From Streptomyces sp. SCUT-3 (lineage in GTDB: Bacteria > Actinomycetota > Actinomycetes > Streptomycetales > Streptomycetaceae), in assembly GCF_014083985.1 (NCBI RefSeq), contig NZ_CP046907.1:1310501-1374500 (forward strand): a DNA stretch of 64,000 nt, given 5' to 3'. The number at the start of each line of letters is the position of its first letter. Position 1 is the stretch's first letter. Positions 35,442 through 43,697 of this stretch are shown piece by piece. The notes beneath the pieces are model-generated. The model was not told the origin of the DNA, did not search any database, and was given only the letters and a program-made list of their open reading frames with translations. A program made the translations under genes and the position numbers.

Positions 35442-35538
35442 ACTGTCCCGCTCCTTCCGGGCCGGGCCCGCCGGGCCGGCCCGGAGCGGGGACGCCGGTG
35501 TGAGGTGCGCCGCTTCGGGGGTGGGGGGTGGGCACACT

Positions 35539-35557
35539 GGTTACCCGCAAGTAGCAT
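35539..35557 (+). promoter_or_regulatory. Promoter/operator-like element of the fatty-acid operon
   Basis: GGTTACCCGCAAGTAGCAT holds an imperfect inverted repeat (GTTAC ... GTAGC) ending in a good -10 hexamer, TAGCAT (35552-35557), 68 bases before fadA. A repressor binding here would block the promoter. A fatty-acid-responsive TetR/FadR-type regulator is a reasonable guess, not shown. Confidence 0.4.
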
Positions 35558-35625
35558 GACCGTGGAGCCGCCGCACGTTCCCGCGGTGCGCCCAGCAGTG
35601 CCCCCGCATCTGGAGGAGAGCCAAC

Positions 35626-36846
35626 GTGCCTCGTACCGCGAGGGACGTCGTCTTCGTCGACGGCGTCCGCACCCCGTTCGGCAAGGCGGGCCCCAAGGGG
35701 ATCTACCACGAGACCCGCGCCGACGACCTGGTGATCAAGTGCATCCGGGAGCTGCTGCGGCGCAACCCGGACCTGCCCCCGGAGCGCATCGACGAGGTCG
35801 CCCTCGCCGCGACGACCCAGATCGGCGACCAGGGCCTGACCCTCGGCCGCACCGCCGGCATCCTCGCCGGCCTGCCGCAGTCCGTCCCGGGCTTCTCGAT
35901 CGACCGCATGTGCGCCGGCGCGATGACCGCCGTGACCACCACCGCCGGCGGCATCGCCTTCGGCGCGTACGACGTGGTCGTGGCCGGCGGCGTCGAGCAC
36001 ATGGGCCGCCACCCGATGGGCGAGGGCGTCGACCCCAACCCGCGCCTGGTCTCGGAGAAGCTGGTCGACCAGTCCGCCATGTTCATGGGCATGACGGCGG
36101 AGAACATCCACGACCGCTTCCCGCACCTGACCAAGCAGCGCGCCGACGAGTACGCGGTCCGCAGCCAGGAGAAGGCCGCCAAGGCGTACGCCGACGGCAA
36201 GATCCAGCAGGACCTGGTGCCGGTCGCGATCCGCCGCACCAACCCCGAGGCGGGCGAGACCGGCTGGGGCCTGGCCACCGTCGACGAGCCGATGCGCCCG
36301 GGCACCACGCTGGAGAACCTGACCGGCCTGAAGACCCCGTTCCGCGCGCACGGCCGCGTCACCGCGGGCAACGCCGCCGGCCTCAACGACGGCGCCACCG
36401 CCTCGATCCTGGCCGCCGAGGACGTGGCCCGCGAGCTGGGCCTGCCCGTCAAGATGCGCCTGGTCTCCTACTCCTTCGCGGGCGTCGAGCCCGAGGTCAT
36501 GGGCATCGGCCCGGTCCCGGCGACCGAGAAGGCCCTGGCCAAGGCCGGCCTGACGATCGACGACATCGGCCTGTTCGAGATCAACGAGGCGTTCGCCGTC
36601 CAGGTGCTCTCGCTCCTGGACCACTACGGCATCGCCGACGACGACCCCCGGGTCAACCAGTACGGTGGCGCGATCGCGTTCGGCCACCCGCTGGCCTCCT
36701 CCGGCGTCCGGCTGATGACCCAGCTGGCCCGCCAGTTCGAGGAGCAGCCGCACGTGCGCTACGGCCTGACGACCATGTGCGTCGGCTTCGGCATGGGCGG
36801 AACGGTCATCTGGGAGAACCCGCACTTCGACGGAGGCAGCAAGTGA
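35626..36846 (+). CDS. fadA: Acetyl-CoA C-acyltransferase (3-ketoacyl-CoA thiolase)
   Basis: A 406-residue thiolase that cleaves 3-ketoacyl-CoA in the last step of fatty-acid beta-oxidation. Nucleophile Cys96 is in SIDRMCAGAM, the His in GGAIAFGHPLASSG, and the second Cys in TTMCVGFGMGGT. EINEAFAVQVL supplies the conserved NEAF. GGAGGAGA precedes GTG 35626. Its stop overlaps the fadB start (GTGA, 36843-36846), so the two are translated together and probably form the trifunctional beta-oxidation complex. Confidence 0.95.
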   Translation: MPRTARDVVFVDGVRTPFGKAGPKGIYHETRADDLVIKCIRELLRRNPDLPPERIDEVALAATTQIGDQGLTLGRTAGILAGLPQSVPGFSIDRMCAGAMTAVTTTAGGIAFGAYDVVVAGGVEHMGRHPMGEGVDPNPRLVSEKLVDQSAMFMGMTAENIHDRFPHLTKQRADEYAVRSQEKAAKAYADGKIQQDLVPVAIRRTNPEAGETGWGLATVDEPMRPGTTLENLTGLKTPFRAHGRVTAGNAAGLNDGATASILAAEDVARELGLPVKMRLVSYSFAGVEPEVMGIGPVPATEKALAKAGLTIDDIGLFEINEAFAVQVLSLLDHYGIADDDPRVNQYGGAIAFGHPLASSGVRLMTQLARQFEEQPHVRYGLTTMCVGFGMGGTVIWENPHFDGGSK

Positions 36847-38969
36847 CCACCACCGCCGAACTTCTTCAGGGAGCGGCCGCGCTGTTCCCCGACGAGGTCG
36901 TGACCCGCGCCGACGTGCGCCACATCGACCTCCCCGGCGCCGGGCGCTTCGCCCTGATCACGCTGGACAACGGCCTGGACCACACCAAGCCGACCACCTT
37001 CGGCCCGCAGTCGCTGGGCAACCTCGACAAGGCGATCGACCAGGTCGAGGCCGAGGCCGCCAAGGGCGAGATCGTCGGCGTCGGCATCACCGGCAAGCCG
37101 TTCATCTTCGCCGTCGGCGCCGACCTCAAGGGCGTGGAGATCCTCACCGCCCGCGAGCAGGCCCACGCCATCGGCAAGGGCGGGCACGACGTCTTCAAGC
37201 GCCTGTCCTCGCTGGCCGTGCCGACCTTCGCCTACTACAACGGCGCGGCGATGGGCGGCGGCGTCGAGGTCGGCCTGCACTGCACCTACCGCACCGTCTC
37301 GGCCGCGGTCCCCGCGTTCTCCCTGCCCGAGGTCTTCCTCGGCCTGGTGCCCGGCTGGGGCGGCTGCGTCCTGCTGCCGAACCTGATCGGCGCCGACCGC
37401 GCGGTCTCGGTGATCATCGAGAACTCGCTCAACCAGAACAAGCAGCTCAAGGGCGTGCAGGTCTTCGAGCTCGGCATCGCCGACGCCCTCTTCGAGGGCG
37501 CCGACTTCCTCGAGCAGTCCCTGCTGTGGACCGCCTCCGTCCTCAAGGGCGAGATCGAGGTCGCGCGCCCCGACGTCGACCGCGGCGAGGCCTGGGACCA
37601 GGCCGTCGCCCGCGGCCGCGCGATCGCCGACAGCAAGGTGCACGGCGCCGCCCCGGCCGCCTACCGGGCGCTGGACATCATCGCCGCGGCGAAGAACGGC
37701 GACCTGCGCGCCGGCTTCGACGCCGAGGACGACGCGCTGGCCGACCTCATCATGGGCGGCGAGCTGCGCAGCGGCCTGTACGCCTTCAACCTGGTGCAGA
37801 AGCGCGCCAAGCGCCCGGCCGGTGCGCCGGACAGGTCGCTGGCCCGCAAGGTCACCAAGGTCGGCGTCGTCGGCGCGGGCCTGATGGCCTCGCAGCTGGC
37901 GCTGCTGTTCGCCCGCCGCCTGGAGGTGCCGGTCGTGCTGACCGACATCGACCAGGAGCGCGTGGACAAGGGCGTGGGCTACGTCCACGGCGAGATCGAC
38001 AAGCTCCTCGCCAAGCGCCGCATCAACGGCGACAAGGCCAACCGCCTCAAGGCGCTGGTCACCGGCTCCCTGGACAAGGCCACCGCCTTCGCGGACGCGG
38101 ACTTCGTCATCGAGGCCGTGTTCGAGGAGATGGGCGTCAAGCAGAACGTCTTCGCCGAGGTCGAGGCCGTCGTCAAGCCCGAGGCGATCCTGGCGACCAA
38201 CACCTCCTCGCTGTCGGTCACCGAGATGGCGTCCAAGCTCAAGCACCCCGAGCGGGTCGTGGGCTTCCACTTCTTCAACCCGGTCGCCGTCCTGCCGCTG
38301 CTGGAGATCGTCCGCGGCGAGCGGACCGACGACGCCTCGCTGGCCACCGCCTTCGGCGTGGCCAAGCAGCTGAAGAAGACCGCGGTGCTGGTCAAGGACG
38401 CCCCGGCGTTCGTCGTCAACCGCGTGCTGACCCGGTTCCTCGGCGAGGTCCTGGCCTCCATCGACGAGGGCACCCCGGTCGAGGTCGCGGACCGCGCGCT
38501 GGCCCCCCTGGGCCTGCCGATGTCCCCGATCGTGCTCCTGGAGCTGGTCGGCCCGGCCGTCGCCCACCACGTGGCCGGCACGCTGAACGCCGCCTTCCCC
38601 GACCGCTTCGGCGTCTCGGAGAACCTCGGCCGCATCGTCGCGGCGGGCAAGCGCTCCATCTACACCTATGCCTCCGGCAAGCCCGAGGTCGACCCCGAGG
38701 TGGCGGCGCTCTTCCAGGTCGGCGACAAGCCGCAGACCGAGGAGCAGGTGCGCGAGCGCGCCGAGAACGCCATCGCCGAGGAGATCCGGCTCATGCTGGA
38801 CGAGGGCGTGGTGGCCGAGGCCCAGGACGTCGACCTGTGCCTGATCACCGGCGCGGGCTGGCCGTTCCACCTGGGCGGCATCACCCCGTACCTGGACCGC
38901 GAGGGCGTCTCCGAGCGGGTGAACGGCAAGCCGTTCCTCGCCCCGGGCGTCGCCTCCGTCCCCGCGTAG
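36843..38969 (+). CDS. fadB: Enoyl-CoA hydratase / 3-hydroxyacyl-CoA dehydrogenase
   Basis: A 708-residue bifunctional beta-oxidation enzyme. The N-terminal crotonase domain (about 10-300) includes VGADLKGVEI, YNGAAMGGGVEVGLHC and FSLPEVFLGLVPGWGG, with the catalytic Glu in LPEVFLG. The dehydrogenase half (about 335-620) carries KVGVVGAGLMASQLALLFAR, EAVFEEMGVKQNVFAEVE and the signature VVGFHFFNPVAVLPLLEIVR. A second C-terminal dehydrogenase domain ends the protein. It converts enoyl-CoA to 3-ketoacyl-CoA for the thiolase encoded just upstream, with four-base overlap. Confidence 0.94.
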   Translation: MTTTAELLQGAAALFPDEVVTRADVRHIDLPGAGRFALITLDNGLDHTKPTTFGPQSLGNLDKAIDQVEAEAAKGEIVGVGITGKPFIFAVGADLKGVEILTAREQAHAIGKGGHDVFKRLSSLAVPTFAYYNGAAMGGGVEVGLHCTYRTVSAAVPAFSLPEVFLGLVPGWGGCVLLPNLIGADRAVSVIIENSLNQNKQLKGVQVFELGIADALFEGADFLEQSLLWTASVLKGEIEVARPDVDRGEAWDQAVARGRAIADSKVHGAAPAAYRALDIIAAAKNGDLRAGFDAEDDALADLIMGGELRSGLYAFNLVQKRAKRPAGAPDRSLARKVTKVGVVGAGLMASQLALLFARRLEVPVVLTDIDQERVDKGVGYVHGEIDKLLAKRRINGDKANRLKALVTGSLDKATAFADADFVIEAVFEEMGVKQNVFAEVEAVVKPEAILATNTSSLSVTEMASKLKHPERVVGFHFFNPVAVLPLLEIVRGERTDDASLATAFGVAKQLKKTAVLVKDAPAFVVNRVLTRFLGEVLASIDEGTPVEVADRALAPLGLPMSPIVLLELVGPAVAHHVAGTLNAAFPDRFGVSENLGRIVAAGKRSIYTYASGKPEVDPEVAALFQVGDKPQTEEQVRERAENAIAEEIRLMLDEGVVAEAQDVDLCLITGAGWPFHLGGITPYLDREGVSERVNGKPFLAPGVASVPA

Positions 38970-39002
38970 GGCGCGGCGGGCGCACGCGCCCGGACACGGC
39001 AG

Positions 39003-39054
39003 AGCCGGCGGGCCGCCGCCGGGAGGTCTCCCTCCCGGCGGCGGCCCGCCGGCT
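39003..39054 (+). terminator. Strong hairpin terminator after fadB
   Basis: A perfect 23-bp stem (39004-39026 with 39031-39053) with a four-base TCTC loop, plus one flanking A-T pair. It lies 34 bases after the fadB stop and also faces the minus-strand SPFH gene. Confidence 0.85.
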
Positions 39055-39119
39055 TCCGTGCACCACCGCCCGGTCCGGGGCGGGCTCGGCCTGGCCGGGC
39101 CGCCCCGGGCCGGGGCCGG

Positions 39120-40211
39120 TCAGCCCCGGTCCGCGGAGCCCCGGTCCCCCGGGGCCCGGTCGGCGCGGGACTTCCCGCCCGCGGGGTACGGCGCCGCGCC
39201 GCCTCGCGCGTTCCAGAAGGCCACGGTCAGGTCCTTCGCCAGGGCCCTGCGCTCGTGCGGGGCGGGCTCCCCCGGGCCGTTGCGCACCAGCCGCGCCACC
39301 GTCTCCTCCACCGCGGCGAGCACGTCGTCCAGGACCATCGTCCGGAACCTCGCGTCCAACGCCGCCACCCGGGTGCGGTGCATCACCTCCGCCACCTGCG
39401 GCGCGTACTCCAGCCGCAGCGGGCGGGCGGCGAACACCTGGAGGCCGGCCGGACGCGCCTGCGCGGCCAGCAGCCGGGTCAGCTGCTCGCCGACCCGCTC
39501 CGCGTCCCGCAGCGTCGGCCCTCCCACGCCCCGGAAGTCGTCGGCGGGCGCCTGCGAGAAGACCCGGCAGACCGCCGACTCGACCAGTTCGCGCAGGTAC
39601 GCCTCATGGTCGTCCACCGAGAAACGGGCCCTGGCGCTGTCGCGCACCCGCCACACCAGCAGCACCACGACCTGCAGCGGGACGCCCTCGGAGTCCACGG
39701 CCGGCATCGGACGGCTGCGCCAGTGCCGCAGCCGCACGTCCATCCGCTGCCGGGCCGCCACCGGGTCGAGCCACAGCAGGCCGGTGCGGCGCACCGTGCC
39801 CCGGTAGGCGCCGGAGCGGCTGAGCACCCACACGCTGCCCGCCCGGCCCCGAACCAGACCGCCGGAGACCAGCAGGACGACGACGGACGGCAGGACCAGC
39901 GCCGCCCACAGCACCGCCCCGGTGAGCCCCCCGTGGCCGGGGGGCGGCAGCGCCGCGGTGGGCAGGGCACGGTCGAGCGCGCCGATCCGCCACAGCGCCC
40001 AGCAGAGCGTGACGACGGCGGCGACTCCGCACAGCAGGACGGGCGCCCCGGGCAGGCAGCGGGCGGGGCGCTCCTCGACGCCGGCGACCGGCGTGTCCCC
40101 GAACGGCTCGGACCGCACCGCCGGGGCAGGGGCCGCCGCCGGCGCGGGAACGGCCGCCGGGGCGACCGCGGTGGCGGGGCCGGGAGCGACGGCCGGGCCG
40201 AAGCCGGGCAC
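39120..40211 (-). CDS. SPFH (band 7/stomatin) domain membrane protein; start uncertain
   Basis: A membrane protein of at least 363 residues. A Pro/Ala/Gly-rich N terminus is followed by two helices (PVLLCGVAAVVTLCWALWRI and LWAALVLPSVVVLLVSGGLV) and an SPFH domain: RRTGLLWLDPVAARQRMDVR, VPLQVVVLLVWRVRDSARAR, YLRELVESAVCRVFSQ and MHRTRVAALDARFRTMVLDD. SPFH proteins scaffold membrane microdomains. The frame has no well-placed start before GTG 40211, which lacks a ribosome site. An ATG at 40288 overlaps the upstream stop (ATGA) and would join this frame if one base were missing in the G4 run at 40266-40269, giving about 389 residues. That is plausible but unproven. Confidence 0.78.
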   Translation of the reverse strand: MPGFGPAVAPGPATAVAPAAVPAPAAAPAPAVRSEPFGDTPVAGVEERPARCLPGAPVLLCGVAAVVTLCWALWRIGALDRALPTAALPPPGHGGLTGAVLWAALVLPSVVVLLVSGGLVRGRAGSVWVLSRSGAYRGTVRRTGLLWLDPVAARQRMDVRLRHWRSRPMPAVDSEGVPLQVVVLLVWRVRDSARARFSVDDHEAYLRELVESAVCRVFSQAPADDFRGVGGPTLRDAERVGEQLTRLLAAQARPAGLQVFAARPLRLEYAPQVAEVMHRTRVAALDARFRTMVLDDVLAAVEETVARLVRNGPGEPAPHERRALAKDLTVAFWNARGGAAPYPAGGKSRADRAPGDRGSADRG

Positions 40212-40284
40212 GGTCGAGGGGCCGAAGCCCGGCGCCGGGCCGAAGCCGGGGCCGGGGCCGGGGCCGGGGTGGGCAAGGACGGTC

Positions 40285-41319
40285 TCATGGGAACAGCCGC
40301 CTCCAGGTCTCGGGGCCGGGGAAGCCGTCGGCGTCCGGGCCGGACCATCCCTGGGCCCGCTGGAACGCCGCGACGTTGCGACGGTCGGCCTCGCTCCAGG
40401 TACGGGAGGGGCCCTGCCGGTAGTGGGCGGCGAACCCCCGGTGCACCAGGCGTTCGCCGAGGAGCAGCACGTGGTCCCCGTGGCGGCCCGGGCCGAAACG
40501 GCCGGCGCCGGGAAAGGCTCCGCCGTACGAGGAACCGCCGTCGTACGGGGAGCCGTCGTACGAGGGGCCGTCACCGTCCGGGGGGCCGTCGGCCCCGGAG
40601 GAGGAGCCGGTGTCCGGCGGGCGCTCCTGCGCGCCCTCCTCGACCACGTGCTTGTAGCGGTAGGGGAGGTACTTGCCGGAGTCGTCCCAGTAGGCGTACG
40701 GGGTCGCCTGCTTGCGGGCGTGGGGACGGGCGGCCTCGTAGGCGACGTACCAGGAGCGGGAGGGGTCGGTCCACCCGCCGAAGAGGGTCACGTGCGAGCC
40801 GTCCCGGGGGTTCGCCGGGTCGTGGTGGAGCAGCATGTCCCCGGGGCGCAGGTCCTCGCGGGCGATCCGGACGGCGTACTCGTCCAGGCTCCCGGTCCAC
40901 TCGTTGGACCCCAGGCCCCAGGCCATGGAGACGAAACCGGAGCAGTCCTGCCGGTAACCGTCCGACCAGGTGCGGGACATGCTGTACGGGACCGCGGCGT
41001 CGGTCCACCGGGAGGCCCGCTCGATGATCTGCGCGCGGGTCAGCCTCATGGGAGTGTGGGCGGCCGGGGCGGACGCCGTCCCGGTCCGCGCGGTCGCGGG
41101 GGCGGCCGCTTCGGGAGCGGCCGCGGCGTGCGCCGCGCCGGTGCCGACGGCCGTCCCCAGCACCGTGACCGCCACCGTCGGCACGGCGGGACGCCACGGC
41201 ACCGGGACGGGGGCCGGCGGGGCCGTCCGGGCCCACCGGTCGGCGAGGCGGCCGCGGGCGCAGTCGTCGCACGGGCAGTCGGACGGAGGGTCCGTCTCGA
41301 GGAACTCCGGCATCTCCAT
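40285..41319 (-). CDS. Exported protein with NlpC/P60-like and peptidoglycan-binding domains
   Basis: A 344-residue protein. The N terminus has a Cys cluster (CPCDDC) and a possible signal/anchor (VAVTVLGTAVGTGAAHAAAA). The papain-like domain (about 95-215) has the nucleophile in RQDCSGFVSMAWGLG and the His in GSHVTLFGGW, similar to NlpC/P60 or CHAP amidases. A Ser/Tyr/Gly/Asp-rich linker leads to a peptidoglycan-binding module (about 275-344): VLLLGERLVHRGFAAHYRQG, then VAAFQRAQGWSGPDADGFPG. It probably cleaves or remodels cell wall. The stop overlaps an ATG of the SPFH locus, hinting at a functional pair. Confidence 0.85.
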   Translation of the reverse strand: MEMPEFLETDPPSDCPCDDCARGRLADRWARTAPPAPVPVPWRPAVPTVAVTVLGTAVGTGAAHAAAAPEAAAPATARTGTASAPAAHTPMRLTRAQIIERASRWTDAAVPYSMSRTWSDGYRQDCSGFVSMAWGLGSNEWTGSLDEYAVRIAREDLRPGDMLLHHDPANPRDGSHVTLFGGWTDPSRSWYVAYEAARPHARKQATPYAYWDDSGKYLPYRYKHVVEEGAQERPPDTGSSSGADGPPDGDGPSYDGSPYDGGSSYGGAFPGAGRFGPGRHGDHVLLLGERLVHRGFAAHYRQGPSRTWSEADRRNVAAFQRAQGWSGPDADGFPGPETWRRLFP

Positions 41320-41472
41320 GGTCCCTTGTTACCCGGATCATCACAGGATCCCGGGGCGACACCAGCGCGCATCCGTGTGTACCTGACGAGGCGTCGGACG
41401 ATCCTTCCGACGTGGTGTCAGGTCGGACCGGCCGGCGGGAGGCGGCTCCCGGGGTGTGCCACAGTGGCGGGC

Positions 41473-41904
41473 ATGGAGAACGCCGCCGCGCAGTCCGCGT
41501 GCCCTCCCCCGCTGGTCGTGGTGGACGGGGCCAACGTCGTGGGCTCGGTGCCCGACGGCTGGTGGCGCGACCGCGCCGCGGCGAACGCGCGCCTGCGCGA
41601 CGAACTGGCCGGCCTGCCCGCGCGGGGACTGCCGGACCGCGGGGACGTGCCCGGGTGGGCCGTGGGGACGCCCGTCGAGGTGGTGCTGGTCGTGGAGGGG
41701 GCCGCGCGCGACGTGCCCGGGGTGCCCGGGGTGCGCGTGTCCGCCGCCCCCGGGGAGGGCGACGACCACATCGTCGAGGTGGTGGCGGGGCGCGAGCCGG
41801 GGCGCCGCTGCCTGGTCGTCACCGCGGACCGGCTGCTGCGGACACGGGTCCGCGCCCTCGGCGCGGAGACCTGCGGCCCGAGGGCCGTCCGCGGCGTCGG
41901 CTGA
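41473..41904 (+). CDS. NYN/PIN-like domain protein
   Basis: A 143-residue protein with VVVDGANVVGSVPDGWWRDR near residue 16, APGEGDDHIVEVVAG and CLVVTADRLLRTRVRALGA. The spacing of acidic residues (DGAN, EGDD, TADR) matches the NYN/YacP-like RNase fold, whose members cut RNA with a metal centre. GenBank sometimes labels streptomycete homologues as NTP pyrophosphohydrolases. CACAGT seven bases before the ATG, with no ribosome site, suggests a leaderless mRNA. RNase activity is inferred from the fold only. Confidence 0.8.
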   Translation: MENAAAQSACPPPLVVVDGANVVGSVPDGWWRDRAAANARLRDELAGLPARGLPDRGDVPGWAVGTPVEVVLVVEGAARDVPGVPGVRVSAAPGEGDDHIVEVVAGREPGRRCLVVTADRLLRTRVRALGAETCGPRAVRGVG

Positions 41905-41920
41905 ATCCTCGGGAGGCCGC

Positions 41921-41962
41921 CGGGCGCGGCCCACCCGGCGCGGCCCACCCGGCGCGGCCCGT
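41921..41962. repeat. Three tandem 14-bp repeats
   Basis: Units starting at 41921, 41935 and 41949 read CSGGCGCGGCCCRY. They lie between the convergent NYN-like and glycosyltransferase genes. Confidence 0.7.
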
Positions 41963-42029
41963 CCGGGCCGGGGAAGGCGTGCGGGGGGAAGTCCCCGCGC
42001 CACCGGCCGGTTCCGGTGCGGGGGCGCGG

Positions 42030-43624
42030 TCAGTGCGGGGCGGTGTTCCGGGCGTAGAGCACGGCGCCGTCCGCCTCGGCGACCCGGTGGTAGTGCTCGT
42101 CCAGCAGGCGGCGCACCGTGGGGATGTGCTCCGGGGCGTACGGGGCGCCCCGCGAGTCGTCGACGACCAGGGCCGGTGGGTGCTCCGCCATGTCCTCCCG
42201 GAAGTCCTCCCAGGCGCCCGGCACCGCGTACCGCTCCCCCACCCGGGCGTCGCCCCGGCCGCCGCTGAAATTCGTCAGGAAGCCCGCCGTCAGGTGGCGG
42301 CCGGCGGGGCGGCGGCCGGCCAGCCAGTACTGCTCGGGGCGCATCCCCCACACCAGGATCCGGTCCCGCTCCCCGGTGTGCGCCCGGACCTGCTCCGCCA
42401 CCGCCAGGGAGTGCCGCAGCCCCTGCGGCTCGGCGAGCAGGCCCCACCCCAGGAACGCCGTGGCCGCGGCGGCGCTCCACGCCAGGGCCGGCCGCCACCA
42501 GCGGGGCAGGGCGTCCAGTGCGCACGCCCCCGCCAGGACCAGCGGCGGCAGCAGTTGCAGGTAGTAGTGGCCGAAGAACTGGAAGCCGGTCGTCACCGCG
42601 GCCGCCGAGGACGCCAGCCACAGGAGCGGCGCGCCGCCGACGGCCGGGGCGTCGGCGGCCGGGGCGTCGGCGGCCCGGCGCCGCCGCGCCGCGACCGCGA
42701 CGGCCGCGACGACCGCGGCGGCCGGTGCCGCCCAGGCCGCCCCCGCGATCGCCGCGTTGCCCAGCGCCCGGCCCAGGACCAGCGGCCACGAGCCCTCCGG
42801 GGACAGGTAGGAGCCGCTGCCGGTGAGGGTCCAGAAGACGAACCGCTGCGGGCCGGTGGCCCAGGCAGCGGCGGCCACCGGGAGGAGGAGGCCCGCGCCC
42901 AGCCGCAGTGCGCCCGGCCACAGCGCGCCGGAGGCGGCGAGCGCACCGGGCGCGCCGGGCGGCGGGCCGAGGTCCGTGCGGCGGTCCCGGGAGTGCCGCC
43001 ACAACAGCCACAGGACGGGCAGCAGCACGGCCCCTCCGGTCTGCTTGGTCAGCGCCGCGGCGGCAGTCGCCAGGCCTGCGGCCCCCCAGCGGCCCCGGAC
43101 GGCCAGGAGGTAGGCGGCCGCCGTCCAGGGCAGCATGAACACCTCGAAGGCCGCCGCCTGGGTGTCCTCGGGGGCCAGGCCGACGGAGAGCAGCGGGTAC
43201 AGCAGGCCGGCGGCGGTCCCGGCCCGGTCCCCCGGTGGTGGCGGGCGGCGGCGGCCAGCAGCAGCGCGGTGGCGGTGTGCGCGCCCACCGCCAGGACCCG
43301 CACCGCCGGCCACAGCAGGTCGTCGCCGAGGAGTTCGAGGACGCCCTGGTGGAGCCAGGGCAGCAGCGGGGGCTTGCGGTCGACGACGTCGGCGTAGAGG
43401 GCACCGCCCTCGGCGAGCACCCGGGCCTGGACGGCGAGGAACCCCTCGTCGGGGTTCCACAGCGGCCGCAGGAAGGAGGGCAGGTGGACCACTGCCGTCA
43501 GCAGGACGACGACGGGGGCCAGCCGCCCCCACCAGCCGTGCGGCAGCAGGCGCCGCGCCCTGCCCGGGCGCGGCGCCGTCGGACCGGGCCGGGGTGCGGC
43601 GGACTGCGGGACGGCGGTGGGCAC
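42030..43624 (-). pseudogene. GT-C family membrane glycosyltransferase, frameshifted as read
   Basis: A PMT/ArnT-like multi-spanning glycosyltransferase. The N-terminal frame from GTG 43624 gives VVVLLTAVVHLPSFLRPLWN, PDEGFLAVQARVLAEGGALY with the hallmark acidic loop, and LLPWLHQGVLELLGDDLLWP. After AARHHRG the protein continues in another frame: DRAGTAAGLLYPLLSVGL, ALTKQTGGAVLLPVLWLLW, GFQFFGHYYLQLLPPLVLAG and ILVWGMRPEQYWLAGRRPAG. The join is the five-C run at 43230-43234. One added base gives about 531 residues. It would transfer a sugar from a polyprenyl donor outside the membrane. A duplicated 15-bp unit near 42646-42676 encodes Ala-Asp-Ala-Pro-Ala. Confidence 0.85.
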
Positions 43625-43630
43625 CGGCCC

Positions 43631-43636
43631 AAACTA
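43631..43636 (-). promoter_or_regulatory. -10 hexamer of the glycosyltransferase gene
   Basis: TAGTTT on the minus strand ends six bases before GTG 43624. No ribosome site is seen, consistent with leaderless translation. Confidence 0.5.
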
Positions 43637-43697
43637 CCGGTGCCCACCGCAGTGTTCGGTCCCGCGTGTTCGGTCCCGCGTGTTCAGTGCCGCATGT

